Positions 1 to 11,382 of a stretch of DNA of 64,000 nt are shown in pieces. Under the pieces are notes generated by a model. The model ran no database searches. It was not told the DNA's origin and saw only the letters and a program-made list of their open reading frames with translations. The DNA lies in NCBI RefSeq assembly GCF_042477335.2, contig NC_091255.1, positions 42,944,501-43,008,500 of the forward strand, in the 5' to 3' direction. Within the stretch, counting starts at the first letter, position 1. Each line of letters starts with the position of its first letter. This DNA comes from Ovis canadensis. Its lineage: Eukaryota; Chordata; Mammalia; Artiodactyla; Bovidae. The position numbers and the translations under genes were made by a program.

Positions 1-1065
1 TTTGGCAGGTGCGGTTTTTTTTCTCTCTTTCACTGGGGAAGCAGAGGTCATCCTTGTTTTCAGGCGGGGAAATTCGACTTCTGGGTCGGGATTGCGCTAG
101 AGGCGCGAAGCAGACTCAGAGGTTTGCGGGGCAAAGGCCAGTCTGCTAGGCTGCTTTCTGTGTCCCCGCGACCGGCACTGAAGGGGCCTGAAGCTCGGGC
201 TTTAAGTCTTCCATCCCGGCCGCTTGCTCCACAGCTGTCCTGGCCCTGCCTCCTGCTGCCCTCCCAGAACACCTGCCACCTCTTCTAAGGAGTTGACACC
301 CCGTGCCCCCTTCCTGCACTTCCGACTCGGATGAGGCTTTCTGTAGCGGATCTTTCTTACTCCTAGGCAGAGATTTTGGGATAAGAGTGGGACTGATTTT
401 AAGTGAGTGAAGACAAGTAACGCTTTCTTTCCTGCCAGTTAGTACTGTGCTGAAGGTGGGGGTGAGGAGAAGGTCACTGCGGTGTTGGAGCTGTTCCGAG
501 GTCGCCCGTGTGGCCTCCAGCCCCCTACCAGCTGTCCCAGCCATCAGCTGCATAGAGAAGAAAGGTCTTCAGAGAGCCTGCCTGTCCAGCTGAGGAGTAC
601 ACCGGTGAAGTCAAAGCTGGGGGTCTCTGCTTACAAGTTGTCTTGTCTGCACAAGTGGTTTAGCGTCTCATTGTCTGCCTCCTCTAAAGAGACAGCTTGT
701 GCTGGATTGAGGGAGATGCTGTAGATAGGGAGGCCAGCCTGCCACCTGTTTTTGTAAATAGTTTTCCTGGAACCCAGGCCCGCTCATTCACTGACACACA
801 CCTAAGGCTGTTTTCACTACAGTGCAGAGTTGGCTGGTTGTGCCAGACACTGGATGGCCTGCAAAGCTTAAAACACTTTGGCTTTTTACAGAAAAAGTTT
901 GCCAGCAGTGCTGTGGATGCTAGAGCGGTTTTGGGGAAAAGTGTTTAGTCATCTGGCCCGTTTATAGTAATTGCTGTGGTAGATACACTTGCCCTGAAGA
1001 ATTTTAAAACAGCCTTACTGAAATGATGCATTTAGAATTCACTCACTTAGATTGTACAGTTTAAT

Positions 1066-1269
1066 GGTCCCTAATGGCTCAGATGGTAAAGAATCCGCCC
1101 TTGTTGCGGGAGACCTGGGTTCAATCCCTGGGTTGGGAAGATCCCCTGGAGGAAGGGCATGGCTACCCACTCCAGTATTCTTGCCTGGAGAATCCCTGTG
1201 GACAGAGGAGCCTGGCGGGTTACAGTCCATGGGGTTGCAGAGTCGGACATACTGAGCGACTAAGCACAG
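1066..1269 (+). repeat. Bov-tA SINE
   Basis: tRNA-derived head (GGCTCAGATGGTAAAGAATC, GGTTCAATCCCTGGG) and tail ending in the typical GGACATACTGAGCGACTAAG. Confidence 0.9.
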
Positions 1270-1416
1270 TATACTCAGAGTTCTGCTGCCATCAGTTCTG
1301 GAACCTTCTTATGACACCAAAGGATCCCTGTACCCATTAGCTGCCACTCTGAGTATCCCCCTGCCCCACCCCATCCCTCCAGCCCTAGACAACCACTACT
1401 TCACTCTCTATGAAGT

Positions 1417-1610
1417 CAAGTCGCTCAGTCGTGTCCGACTCTTTGCGACCCTGTGGACGGTCGCCTACCAGGCTCCTCCCTCCATGGGATTCTCCAGGCA
1501 AGAGTACTGGAGTGGGTTGCCATTTCCTTCTCCAGGGGGTCTTCCTGACCCAGGGATTGAACCGGGGTCTCCCGCATTGCAGGCAGATGCTTTAACCTGT
1601 GAGCCACCAG
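1417..1610 (-). repeat. Bov-tA SINE
   Basis: Reverse orientation; begins TCGCTCAGTCGTGTCCGACT at 1421 and ends GAGCCACCAG. Confidence 0.9.
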
Positions 1611-1703
1611 AGATCTGTATCTATAGATTTCCCTATTTTGGACATTTCATATAAATGGAATGTGGTCTTTTTCTCCATTTAGCGTATATCCAAGGTTCGT
1701 CCT

Positions 1704-1917
1704 GGCTTCCCTGGTGGCTCAGACGGTAAAGCATCTGCCTACAATGCAGGAGACCCTGGTTCGATCTCTGGGTCCGGAAGATCCTCTGGAGAAGGAAATG
1801 GCAACCCACTCCAGTACTCTTGCCTGGAAAATCCCATGGACGGAGGAGCCTGGTAGGCTACAGTCTATGGGGTTGCAAAGAGTCGGACACGACTGAGCAA
1901 CTTCACTTTCACTTTCA
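1704..1917 (+). repeat. Bov-tA SINE with visible target-site duplication
   Basis: Full-length element. It is flanked by 13-base copies at 1691-1703 and 1918-1930 (CAAGGTTCGTCCT / CAAGGTTTGTCCT, one mismatch), the hallmark of LINE-driven insertion. Confidence 0.93.
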
Positions 1918-2144
1918 CAAGGTTTGTCCTAGAGTTAGCGCATGTCAGTACTTCATTCTTTTACATAACTGGTAATATTCAGTTTTGGGGACACACCGTG
2001 TCTTATTTACCCAGTCAGTCATTGATGAACATTTGGGTGGTTTTCATCATTTGACTGTTCTGAATGCCTTTGTAAACACTTGAATACAGGTTTTTGTGTG
2101 AGAATGTGTTTTCGTTTCTCATAGGAGGTACCTAAAAATAAATA

Positions 2145-2355
2145 GGACGTCCCCAGTGGCTCAGGGTTAAAGAATACACCTGCAAGGCAGGAGACCCGGC
2201 TTTGATTCGTGGGTCAGGAAGAGCCCTTGGAGAAGGGAATGGCAACCCACTCCAGTGTTCTTGGCTAGAGAATTCCATGGACAGAAAAGCCTGGTGGATT
2301 GCAGTCCATAGGGTCACAAAGAGTTGGACACAACTAAAGCAATTTAGCACACACG
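2145..2355 (+). repeat. Bov-tA SINE
   Basis: Head CCCCAGTGGCTCAGGGTTAA and the usual tail (GAGTTGGACACAACTAAAGC). More diverged than its neighbours. Confidence 0.9.
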
Positions 2356-2554
2356 CAAGAGCAGACTTGCTGGATCAAACGGTAGCTAACTAACTTTCTG
2401 AGGATTGGCCACCCCACTTTCCAAGGTGGTTGCGCCATTTTATATTTCCCCAGCAGTGTGTGAGGGTCCCAGTTTCTCTGCCCCCTTACCGACATATCTG
2501 TCTGACTATGGCCTTCCTAGCTGGTGTGAAGGACTGTCATTTGAATTTCCCTGA

Positions 2555-3102
2555 GGGTGAATGACTTTGGAAGGAAAGTTATGACCAACCTAGATAGCAT
2601 ATTCAAAAGCAGAGACATTACTTTGCCAACAAAGGTCCGTCTAGTCAAGGCTATGGTTTTTCCAGTAGTCATGTATGGATGTGAGAGTTGGACTGTGAAG
2701 AAAGCTGAGTGCCAAAGAATTGATGCTTTTGAACTGTGGTGTTGGAGAAGACTCTTGAGAGTCCCTTGGACTGCAAGGAGATCCAACCAGTCCATTCTGA
2801 AGGAGATCAACCCTGGGTGTTCTTTGGAAGGAATGATGCTAAAGCTGAAACTCCAGTACTTTGGCCACCTCTTGCAAAGAGTTAACTCATTGGAAAAGAC
2901 TCTGATGCTGGGAGGGATTGGAGGCAGGAGGAGAAGGGGACAACAGAGGATGAGATGGCTGGATGGCATCACTGACTCGTTGGACGCGACTCTGAGTGAA
3001 CTCCTGGAGTTGGTGATAGACAGGGAGGCCTGGCTTGCTGCGATTCATGGGGTCGCAAAGAGTCGGACACGACTGAGTGACTGGACTGAACTGAACTGAA
3101 GT
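2555..3102 (+). mobile_element. BovB (RTE-clade) LINE 3' end
   Basis: An uninterrupted frame of 180 codons (2557-3099) carries the C-terminal part of the BovB polyprotein ([49 protein letters not shown]). It is 5'-truncated: the endonuclease and the catalytic part of the reverse transcriptase are absent, so the copy is dead. The tail shares sequence with the Bov-tA tail. Confidence 0.9.
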
Positions 3103-4738
3103 GTGGTTTTGTCATAGAAACAGATATCCTGTAAAGAGAGTGATTTATGCTCAAAATAAGGGTTCATTGTGACTAGCCTGTCTCTCCCATCTCCAAGGAT
3201 GGGGTTTCCATTGCTGTCAGCTCACCTCATCACTAAACATGTGGGTGCTTCACTTGCTCCTGGTCTCATGACTTGTCTCATGAGACCCAGGACCTGGGAG
3301 GGTCCAGGCAGAAAACCTCCGTCTTTTGAAATTGGGGAGTGTGGATTCCACCAATTGAGTTTTCCGGATCCTGTTCTTAGCACCTGTGTGAACCCCTAAC
3401 GTGACTCCCTACTTCATCAGCCCTCCTTGAGGTGACCTGCCAGGCTCCTCCCCAGATCTGGGCCTCTCTAGCCATCCTCTGCCCTGTGACTGCAGGCTTA
3501 CCCTGCACACCACCTTCCTAGCTCTGAAACCTGCTCTCTGAGGCCCAGCACCTTCCTGTGAACTATTCCTTCTCCTGGAAACTCCCCACCCCCACGCCCT
3601 GGAAAGCCACCAGTGCAGGTGGGCCTGCCCACTCTCCTGCGGCTCTTGGGTGCCATCTGGCTGTGAGGAGGTCTGCCTCTAGCCCAGATGAGACGAGCCT
3701 TCCCAGTGCATGTTTGCAGCTTGTCTGGTCTTCTGGCATCCACGGTTGCTTTATTGTTCACCTAGATTAATGTCCGTTGTCCCATGAGACAGGATGCACC
3801 TCAGGGGTGGCTTTTAGAGTCCTGCCCTGGGAGGGGGCTGCTCCTCAGCAAGTTTGTTCCTCCCCCCAGCAGAGCCCTGAGCCCACTGGCTGACATCTCC
3901 GATCAGGTGCAGAAGTGGCCTGGCCAGGGCAGAGGAGGTAGGCAGAGGATGAAGACCCCCTCGAGGGAGACCTCACTATCCCGGCAGCTTTGTGTGGTTC
4001 AGGCTCTGTCGTCCATCTCTGCCTCCAACCACCCCCACTCCCACCCCCAGCTGCCCCTCAACCCCCAGGTCTCTCAACCCATCTCCAGCCGTTGGCATGT
4101 GTAGAATGCTCTGCTGGCACTTCTTGCTGGTGGGTGGGCCCCTCTCCCAGAGATGGATCAGAGTCTTCAGATCCCCACACCCCAGCCCTCTGCTTCCTGC
4201 TGGATCTGGCCTTGGACTTGCTGCCCTATTAGGCACTGGAAAACATGCTGGACGTAGTCTGGACTCCTCGACCCAAGTCTCCCAACAGATGCAGGGGCCT
4301 CTGGACTCAGTCTTACCCGCTGTCTGAGTGAGACCAGGCTGGCACATAAAGCATTGGGCAGTGGGAACTTCCTACTTGGGTCAAAGGTATGAGAGAATTA
4401 CTATTGTGATTTCAGACAAAGGTGGTAAATTTTGCCATCGTAATACTTCATCATGTTGGTGGTCACACCACCTGTAGATTCGATTGTGTTGTGCTGGGGG
4501 GTGGAGGGGTGTTGGAGAAGTCTTGGAGTCAGGCAAGCTGCAGCTTCATGACACAGCCACTGTCCTTGGGAGCTGGTGGGGCTGTGGCTCCTCCCCTGCT
4601 TTACCCAGTAGCTATTGACCATGTGGAGCGAGGAGACCGGGCGCTGCCATGGAAGTCTGGGTGGTCAGTGTCAGCAGTGAGGTCATGAGCGCCTCCACTC
4701 CTCCTTTAACTGCCCTTTTTAAAAAATCTTTCCCACAG

Positions 4739-4783
4739 AAAGGAAGAAGTTCTATCAGAATGTCAGCATCTCACAGGGTGAAG
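4739..4783 (+). CDS. ATPAF2: ATPAF2 exon 2
   Basis: 45 bases between a CCCACAG acceptor and a GTGAGT donor. It begins with the last two bases of a split Glu codon and encodes RKKFYQNVSISQGE plus the first base of a Gly codon. This is the start of the mature Atp12-like domain, just after the presequence encoded in exon 1. Confidence 0.94.
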
Positions 4784-7700
4784 GTGAGTGTCTGGAATTT
4801 TCTCTGCCTCTTGTTTTTATTTCTGTGAATGGGAGGTGAGGGACACTTTTCACCTACAGCCAGCTCCTTAGTGAGCTTGTCCCAGCGCTCTTGTTGGGTA
4901 AGTTTCTATAAGCCATTCCCCACGAAGGGACTTGTGGCATCTTGCATCAAATCAAGTAGCCAAATATAGAGGTGATCATTCCACTCTGCCTATCAACCTG
5001 AGAGGTTTCCGTTCGATCTTTCAAGGTGGCTTCGAGATCAACCTGGACCACAGGAAGCTGAGGACGCCCCAGGGCAAGCTCTTCACTGTCCCCAGCGAGG
5101 CCCTGGCCATTGCCGTGGCCACTGAGTGGGACTCCCAGCAGGACACCATCAAGATGTACACCATGCACCTGGTAACAGGTCACAGCCTGCCCCTGTGGCC
5201 ACCACAGGCTTCCTGGGGCCCTGGGCAGGAGTATGGGTCCTGTCCTGATTCCAGTAAGGCTCTGGGAGGCCCCAGTAGACAGCCCACCCCACTCCCAGCC
5301 CGGGCCTGGTTCTTCCAGATTCTTGGGGCACACGTCCTTCCCTGGTCACTTTTCCGCTGCAGCAGCCATGCTTTATTTGGTTGGCTCTTGTGCTCTGTGG
5401 TGGTCTGGGTCAGGAAGAGACAACGTGTGGAGAGTCCATGTTTCCTGGCACGTGGACCCAGGCCCTAGGCAGGCTCCTTGGCCTCAGGCCTGTGAGCCAG
5501 CCTCCCCTGGACTGTGGGGGAGCAGGGGTGACTGCTGCAGACGGAGCTTTAGAGGGGCTCTGCAGCCTGCAGTCCACAGGGAGGATCCAGAGAAGCTGTC
5601 CTGGCCTGGCAGCTCTGTCCCCCGCCATCTGAGGCTCAGGGGGCCGGGTGGTGAGCGACTTGCCTGGATCCAGCAGTGCATTCATGTCTCCTGACTCTGG
5701 TCTCCTTGGGCCTGGGTGTCCATGGCTCTGAGCTATCACTGCTGTCACAGTGGTAGCACCTCCTGGAAAATACCACAGGGCCTGGTGGTACAGAGCCTGA
5801 GACCTTGAGGGAGTTCATTCCTCCCGGGGCCTGGGCAAGGCCCTCAGGATGCTGACGGGCTTTCTCTCTGTGCCTTTGGTCCAGACCACACTGTGCAACA
5901 CGTCTCTGGACAACCCCACCCAGCGGGACAAGGACCAGCTCATCCGGGCGGCCGTGAAGTTCTTGGACACCGACACTGTCTGGTAATGGACGTGTGGGCA
6001 GCCTTTCCCAGGGCCCCAGCAAGTCCCTCGGGCCTTTTGCTCAGAGTGGTCTCCATGGAGGAAGCAGTGGACCCTGTGACTCCTCAGCACTCTACTGCTC
6101 TGCAGACTCTGGGAGAGAGGACGTGACGGCTGCACCAGTGTCAGGACCAGCCCTCCTGTAGCCCGGCAGCTGTCCCCCGGCCTGGGACGCAGGGGCTGTT
6201 GGCCTCTGTGGCTGTCGCAGGCTCCACGGCCCAGGGGTCACTTCTGACTGTTAGCAGGTTCTCACAGGCATGGTCATCGCTCCTCACCTGGGCTGCAGAT
6301 GGTCTGTCCTTGGCATCCAGAAGCTGGTCTCCTCCTTGGCTCGTTTTCGCAGCCAGGTTCTTAGGGTGTTGACTGGATGTGGAAGGAACAGTTGCGCCCC
6401 CCAGATGCTCTGGGGTTACCGCCCAGGTGGCGCTTGAGGTCTGCTCTGGGGTGAGGGGCAGAGCAGGCCCCTGCAGAGGCCGTGGTGCTGCTGTTGGAAT
6501 ATCTATGCCATCTGTGTTGGGGACAATTTGGTGACAGGGAGGGAGCCCTTCCAGTCCAGCTCAGGGAGGGGGTCTTCTTGGGAGCATCCCAACTCAGCAG
6601 AGCCATGGGAGCCTCCCTCTGCCCTAGGCCCGCTCTTCCCCACTGGGCAGCACCCCCTCCATCCCTCTGCACCCCCACTGCCTCTCTGCCACTTGTGCTC
6701 ACACCAGCCTGGCCTCCCTGAGCTCACCCGTTGGGGTCCTGTCTGCGACACCCTTGAACTCAGCTGACCCTAGCTCTGTCTCTTGGTCAGGACAGTGGCC
6801 TGGCCTGAGGGGGCGTCAGGCAGGGCCACCAGCGGCCGCATCTGTAATTGGGAGGGAGGCAGGCTTGCAAGAGGTGCACAGGCAGCTGGGTCTCGCCGCC
6901 TCTTGGGAGAGGAGGGGACGGCAGGATGCAGTGATGAGCTGGCACAGAATCCTAGGACCCAGGGTGTGAGTCAGGACAGTGTAGTGTGCAGGCAGCACTG
7001 GGCAGCGCTGTGGGCCCTGACTGGTCAATAACCAGGGACGTTTGGGACAGTGGGACTCAAAGTCAAGGGTCCAGGGAACCCTTGGAGGGCTTATGAAGCT
7101 GCAGGCTCCTGGTCTCCGTCCTGTGAGGGTGTGGGTTTCCAACAGGTCCTGGATAAGCCCTGGGCCACTCTTTGAGAGCCCTGCTAATATAGGGGGAAGG
7201 CAGGGGTGGAGGGGTGGTGGTGGAGAGGTTTTGTGCTGTTGCCTTTCATGTTTCTGTATCTGTCACTGGATGAGAGAATTGTACTTTTTTATTAATGGAG
7301 ACACTTTTGCACTGAATTAGCTACAGGGTGGAAGAACCAGAGACGCTGGTGGAGCTGCAGAGGAATGAGTGGGACCCAGTCATCAGCTGGGCCGAGAGGA
7401 GGTGAGATGCCCCACACCCGGCAGCTGGGGTCCGGGCCACACTGGACAGCCAGGGCCCTGAGCTGGTTGACGTTCTGAGTTCAGGGCACCAGGGGACTTG
7501 GACAGTACAGGCCCCCTTGAGGGTAGATACAGCTAAAGTGCTTCTGCCCCATTGGTTGTGCGACTTTGGGGTGATGACCTGATTCCTCTGAGCTTCCCTT
7601 TCTGTGTGTGGGGCTTGTGACCCCTGTCTCCTTGGGTGTCATAAGGAGTACACGGAGTGCTGCACACTGCTGGGCACACAGTGGTGCCTACACTGGCCGC

Positions 7701-10551
7701 TACCATCCTGCTTGTTGTCACAGTTGCTCTGTGGCTGAATCAGAGCCAGGTGTGTGACCTGGACACACATGGAGGACAGTCTGGGCAGGGCCTTGTGGAG
7801 GGATAGTCCAGGGACTGGTGAGGCCCAGTGGCTTCCTTCCCAGGAAGACACTTGTGCAGAGTGGACAGACCAGTGATGTGTCAGGTTTATTTCATCCCAG
7901 GTTGTTGGGAAGGGCTCCTAGCCTGGGCTCTCTGACCTTGGTGTTCTGTAAGCTTGCGCACTTGGAGTGGTTTGGACATAGCATTTTTCATCCGTACACA
8001 TTTCCTGAGCACCCATGATGTGTTGGCATCCTCTGGTTTTGTAGTAAGAGGCGGAGCCAGCGCACTGAAGGATCAGGTAAAACCTGACAACTGGACGCCA
8101 TGAGAGAACCGTGAGGATGCGATGCCATTTCACTGGGGAGCTCGATGACGTGAGGCATGAGCTCGGTGCCTGCAGGTTTTTGCTGTGGCAAGAAGTTGTC
8201 CACTTTTGGTGGCAGTTAAGATTTCTCACCTATAACATTAATAGATTATAGGAAAATGTGGCCCCTTCCTGTGTTTCATTTGTACTAGAAACTTCAGGAA
8301 GAATGTTTCTAAACCGATGAGAAAGATCAGCGATATATGAAAGAAAATTACAAAAATTGCTTTCATTTCATTACATTTTTCCTGCATTTTACATAGCTAT
8401 GCTTGTTCTTGAAAATGTTTTGTTTTTGAAGCCAGCTCATGCCCGCTGGGACAGTGCCTTGTGTGTGTGATGGAGGCTTATTAATAAACGTGTGAAAAAG
8501 TAATTGACTGATACAGGATTGTGGCTTAGTCAGTAAAGGAGCTGCCTACAATGCAAGAGACGCAGGTTCGATCCCTGGGTGGGGAAGATCCCCCGGAGGA
8601 GGAAATGGCAACCCACTCCAGTATTCTTGCCTGGAGAATCCCATGGACATGGACAGAGAAATCTGTCAGGGTACAGTCCATGGGGTTACAAGAATCAGAC
8701 ACGACTTAGTGACCAACCACAGGATGTATACAAATACCATTGTAAGGAAAACAATATTTGAAAGAAGCCTTTTATGGTTCACATGTGAAGACTTCCTTCT
8801 GAAAAGCAGGCAGCCCACAGCTCTGATGGACCTTCATGCCAATGAGTTCAAGTTTCAGGAGCTGCCTGTGGCCCCTGCTTCCTAACTTGCCAGCCCTAGC
8901 TTCATGCATAGTTGATCTGTCCTCTGCTCCTAAGGGACAGAAGGTTATAGGTCAGGAGGCCTGATGGCAGTGGCTCCCAAAACCCCCAATGGGGCCTGTG
9001 TGTGCTGGGCAGGCCGGGGCTTTGCTTCTGGGCAGTAGCGGGGCTGTGCAGCTGGACAGACTCACGCGGGGCCTCTTCCTTCTAGATACGGCGTGGAGAT
9101 CGGCTCTTCCACCAGCATTATGGGGCCCAGCATCCCTGCCCGGACTCGGGAGGTGCTGGTCAGCCATTTGGCCTCTTACAACATGTGGGCCCTGCAGGGT
9201 GCGTGGTATTTCCTGTGGGCCATGGAGGGTGGGCATGATGGGCATGGTGTGCAGAGCCCAGGGTTACCAGAGCACTGGGTTGGCGGGGGAGACGCTGTCA
9301 CCTGGTTCATGGACTGGCAGGCTCACCCCTCCCAGGAGGACGTGGCTGTCTCCTCTTCAGGAGCCTCCATTCCAGTCCCCCTGTCCCGGCTATAGTCACG
9401 GGGGTGGAGCGCTCCCTCTGACGGGCAGAGCCAGGTCTGGTACCTTCCCAGGCAGGGGCAGAGGAGGGACTCCTGAGGAGAGCAGAGGCTCCTGAGAATG
9501 TGGAGGGGCTGGCACCCCACCTGGCGGCTCCCTGCACACAGCAGGACCCCGGGGCCAACCTGGCTGTGTCCCCGTAGGGATTGAGTTTGTGGTGACCCAG
9601 CTCAAGTCCCTGGTGCTGACCTTGGGGCTGATGGACCTGCACCTGACGGTGGAGCAGGCCGTCCTTCTGTCGCGCCTGGAGGAGGAGTACCAGGTGAGGC
9701 GGAGCTGGAGCCCCACTGTGGTGGAGGCTCCGGGTGGCCCCCCAGGTGCCCTGGGGCCGCCTGTGTGCTCACGGAGGCTAAGCCTGGACACGCAGACAGG
9801 CACCCTGGGTCACCGAGGCTGCTTCGAGTCCATGTCTGATGTAGTGGCTCAGAATGAACAAGGCTTGGCTGCTCTGCCGTTGGCATTTTTTTAACTCAGA
9901 ATCACCATGTTCTCTGCAATTCCCTTGTTACTTCTCCAGCCTCAGAAGGTTAATTGCTATTACAAATTGACTCCTAGCATGATGAAAAGCCTTTTGTAAT
10001 GACAGTTTTTCCCAAGTTGGTCTAGTTATCTGCTTGGAAAAATATCAGGGGGAGAAGCTGGTTTGTGTCACGAGAGAGCTGGCAACTCTGGTGTCAGGGC
10101 CAGCTGGGTGGGAGCGGGGGCGGGCAGCAGGAGCAGGAAGCCTGGCTTCTGGTCTGGGCTCTGTCCTTGGCTGCAGGACCCAAGCGGGGCCGTTGTTCCT
10201 TGAACCTCACTTTCTCCCTGACAAACAGTTCTCTGAGTATAAAATGCTCTTCAGATGTTCTGGACACCCAGAATGCAGGCAGGTCCCAAGTGTCAGGGTG
10301 GGCAGGCCAGGCCTCCATTCTCACCTGCCGCTCCCCTGCATGCCTCCTCCCCTCAGCCATGGGGGGTCATGGCTTTGGCAGTCACCCTGCAGCCTGTCCC
10401 GTCCTCTCCTCAGATCCAGAAGTGGGGCAACATCGAGTGGGCCCACGACTACGAGCTGCAGGAGCTGCGGGCGCGCACGGCCGCCGGCACCCTATTCGTG
10501 CATCTCTGCTCCGAGAGCACAGCCATCAAGCACAAGCTGCTGCAGGGGTGA
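4739..10551 (+). CDS. ATPAF2: ATPAF2, ATP synthase mitochondrial F1 complex assembly factor 2 (5'-partial, coding exons 2-8)
   Basis: ATPAF2 (the yeast Atp12 family) is a matrix chaperone that binds free F1 alpha subunit and helps build the alpha3beta3 head of ATP synthase. Seven exons are visible: 4739-4783, 5026-5171, 5885-5982, 7321-7401, 9086-9198, 9578-9693 and 10414-10551, all with GT-AG introns and compatible phases. Joined, they give 244 complete codons plus two bases and a TGA stop at 10549-10551. Family landmarks include KFYQNVSISQGE, GGFEINLDHRKL, FTVPSEALAIAVATEWDSQ, SLDNPTQRDKDQLIRAAVKF and the C-terminal KWGNIEWAHDYELQELR. Exon 1 (start codon and mitochondrial presequence, about 44 residues in the human protein) lies upstream of the window. 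No frameshift or internal stop is seen. Product assignment is from recognition of the conserved protein. Confidence 0.97.
5026..5171 (+). CDS. ATPAF2: ATPAF2 exon 3
   Basis: 146 bases, acceptor TTTCAAG, donor GTAACA. It encodes GGFEINLDHRK through YTMHL. The Trp codon at 5127-5129 (context ATEWDSQ) corresponds to the human residue Trp94, whose change to Arg is a known cause of complex V deficiency; it is intact here. Confidence 0.95.
5172..7320 (+). other. ATPAF2: ATPAF2 introns 3 and 4, no recognised element
   Basis: Intron 3 (5172-5884) and intron 4 (5983-7320) are GC-rich unique sequence around exon 4. No repeat, RNA gene or further exon is recognised. Open frames here on both strands lack family motifs and look like GC-driven noise. 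Confidence 0.6.
5885..5982 (+). CDS. ATPAF2: ATPAF2 exon 4
   Basis: 98 bases, acceptor GGTCCAG, donor GTAATG. It encodes TTLCNTSLDNPTQRD through FLDTDTV and ends with the first two bases of a Cys codon completed in exon 5. Confidence 0.95.
7321..7401 (+). CDS. ATPAF2: ATPAF2 exon 5
   Basis: 81 bases, acceptor GAATTAG, donor GTGAGA. It encodes YRVEEPETLVELQRNEWDP followed by VISWAER, and ends two bases into an Arg codon. Confidence 0.95.
7402..9085 (+). other. ATPAF2: ATPAF2 intron 5
   Basis: Holds one Bov-tA SINE (about 8516-8719). The A+T-rich stretch 8230-8510 is unlike its GC-rich surroundings and may be an old unrecognised repeat. Confidence 0.6.
8516..8719 (+). repeat. Bov-tA SINE in ATPAF2 intron 5
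   Basis: Typical head (GGTTCGATCCCTGGG) and tail ending near ATCAGACACGACTTAGTGAC. Confidence 0.9.
9086..9198 (+). CDS. ATPAF2: ATPAF2 exon 6
   Basis: 113 bases, acceptor TTCTAG, donor GTGCGT. It encodes YGVEIGSSTSIMGPSIPAR and onward to LASYNMWALQ, a strongly conserved core of the family. Confidence 0.95.
9578..9693 (+). CDS. ATPAF2: ATPAF2 exon 7
   Basis: 116 bases, acceptor CCCGTAG, donor GTGAGG. It encodes IEFVVTQLKSLVLTLGLMD through LLSRLEEEYQ. Confidence 0.95.
9694..10413 (+). other. ATPAF2: ATPAF2 intron 7
   Basis: No exon. Bases about 10100-10250 weakly resemble an old MIR element; the rest is unassigned. Confidence 0.45.
10414..10551 (+). CDS. ATPAF2: ATPAF2 exon 8 (terminal coding exon)
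   Basis: 45 codons plus TGA. Acceptor CTCCTCAG. It encodes IQKWGNIEWAHDYELQELR and onward, ending KHKLLQG. The human protein ends KHKLLKE, so the last two residues differ. Confidence 0.96.
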   Translation: MQKWGNIEWAHDYELQELRARTAAGTLFVHLCSESTAIKHKLLQG

Positions 10552-11382
10552 CGCCGGCCCTCAGCCTGAGATGGAGATGCTGTGGCCAGTGGAGGCTGGT
10601 TTGGGCTGAGCCAGAGCGCGGGTACCAGTGACTGGTTATACTGAACGTTTCTCCGCCTGGAAGTGAGAGGAGCTGCCACTCATCTTGTTCCTACTGTCAT
10701 GTCTGGGTCCCGGAGGCCACCCCGCTGACCTGCAGGACACTCGCTGCCCACCAGGACTTTCTTGTCTGGGAGGTATTAGTGGCCCTCAACCTTTTTTTCC
10801 CCCTGGTTTTTAATCAAACTTTTAAAGTGAAGCTGTCTGTTTCTGTTTGTTCCTACTGTTTTAGCAAAGTGATTTACTTTTGAAAACAGAAAACAATCTT
10901 TTTTGTTCCTGGGTTAAAAGCCTGGGCAAGGTCACCTGACACGCACACATCCTGTTCAAGGAGCCACTGCAGGGCCCTGGCACAGAGGGGTCTCGGGTGC
11001 CTGGGCCCAAGTGAGGAAGCGGGAGGAGTCTGCAAGATTCGGGCACAAAGGCTCCAGAGCCACCCAGCCTTGCTCACCTGCCTCCCCTCCCCAGCACTGT
11101 CCCCACACCCTGAGTGTGCTGGGAGGAGGTGCTTGTCACCTCCCCACCTCACAGATAACACCAGCTGCACTCTCAGCTCTAGAGGGTCCTTGGGTCCTCA
11201 CAGCCTCCACCTTGGAAAGCCAGCTGGGCCCCTGAGGAAGGGCCTGCCCTGGACAAGAAGGGGCAGCCAACAGCCTAGGAGCCACTCTAAGCAGTCACCA
11301 GCTGCTCAGATGCAGACACAAAGAGGATGGAGAAAGCTGACAGAAGTGTTTTATTTCTCTACCTGTGGAGTGGGGGTCAGCC
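10552..11382. other. Convergent 3' region between ATPAF2 and DRC3
   Basis: ATPAF2 stops at 10551 and DRC3 (opposite strand) at 11383. No canonical AATAAA is seen for ATPAF2; the nearest candidate is the A+T-rich stretch about 10805-10830 followed by a GT-rich run (10835-10855) that could serve as a downstream element. The DRC3 signal is at 11350-11355. The two transcripts may overlap or be only a few hundred bases apart. Confidence 0.6.
11350..11355 (-). terminator. DRC3: DRC3 polyadenylation signal AATAAA
   Basis: AATAAA on the minus strand begins 27 bases after the stop codon. A TTTGTGTCTG stretch on the same strand around 11315-11326 fits a downstream GU-rich element. Together they imply a 3' UTR of only about 50 bases. 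Confidence 0.75.

Larger units (their letters stand above)
960..2555 (-). repeat. Old L1 fragment, interrupted by SINEs
   Basis: Segments 960-1065, 1270-1416, 1611-1703, 1918-2144 and 2356-2550 read as successive pieces of the antisense L1 3' region (for example GGACATTTCATATAAATGG at about 1639, and later GTGTGAAGG). Four SINEs separate them. Confidence 0.65.
1..4738 (+). other. ATPAF2: ATPAF2 intron 1 (3' part)
   Basis: No coding exon is seen. The first 250 bases are moderately CpG-rich, as expected close to the ATPAF2 promoter and exon 1, which must lie just upstream. Bases 960-2550 are an L1 fragment broken by SINEs and 2555-3102 is a BovB 3' end. From 3110 to 4738 the sequence looks single-copy with no recognisable element. 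Confidence 0.75.

Noticed and set aside
1052-1340. Open frames repeating 'THSS-LAW-IPW'-type words (also at 1410-1607, 1660-1896, 36203-36466, 43189-43395, 50316-50564, 62893-63174)
   Set aside because: All are translations of Bov-tA SINEs, recurring wherever the SINE occurs.
5233-5694. 153-codon frame after ATPAF2 exon 3
   Set aside because: Intronic, no homology recognised, not supported by splice sites; the ATPAF2 protein is complete without it.
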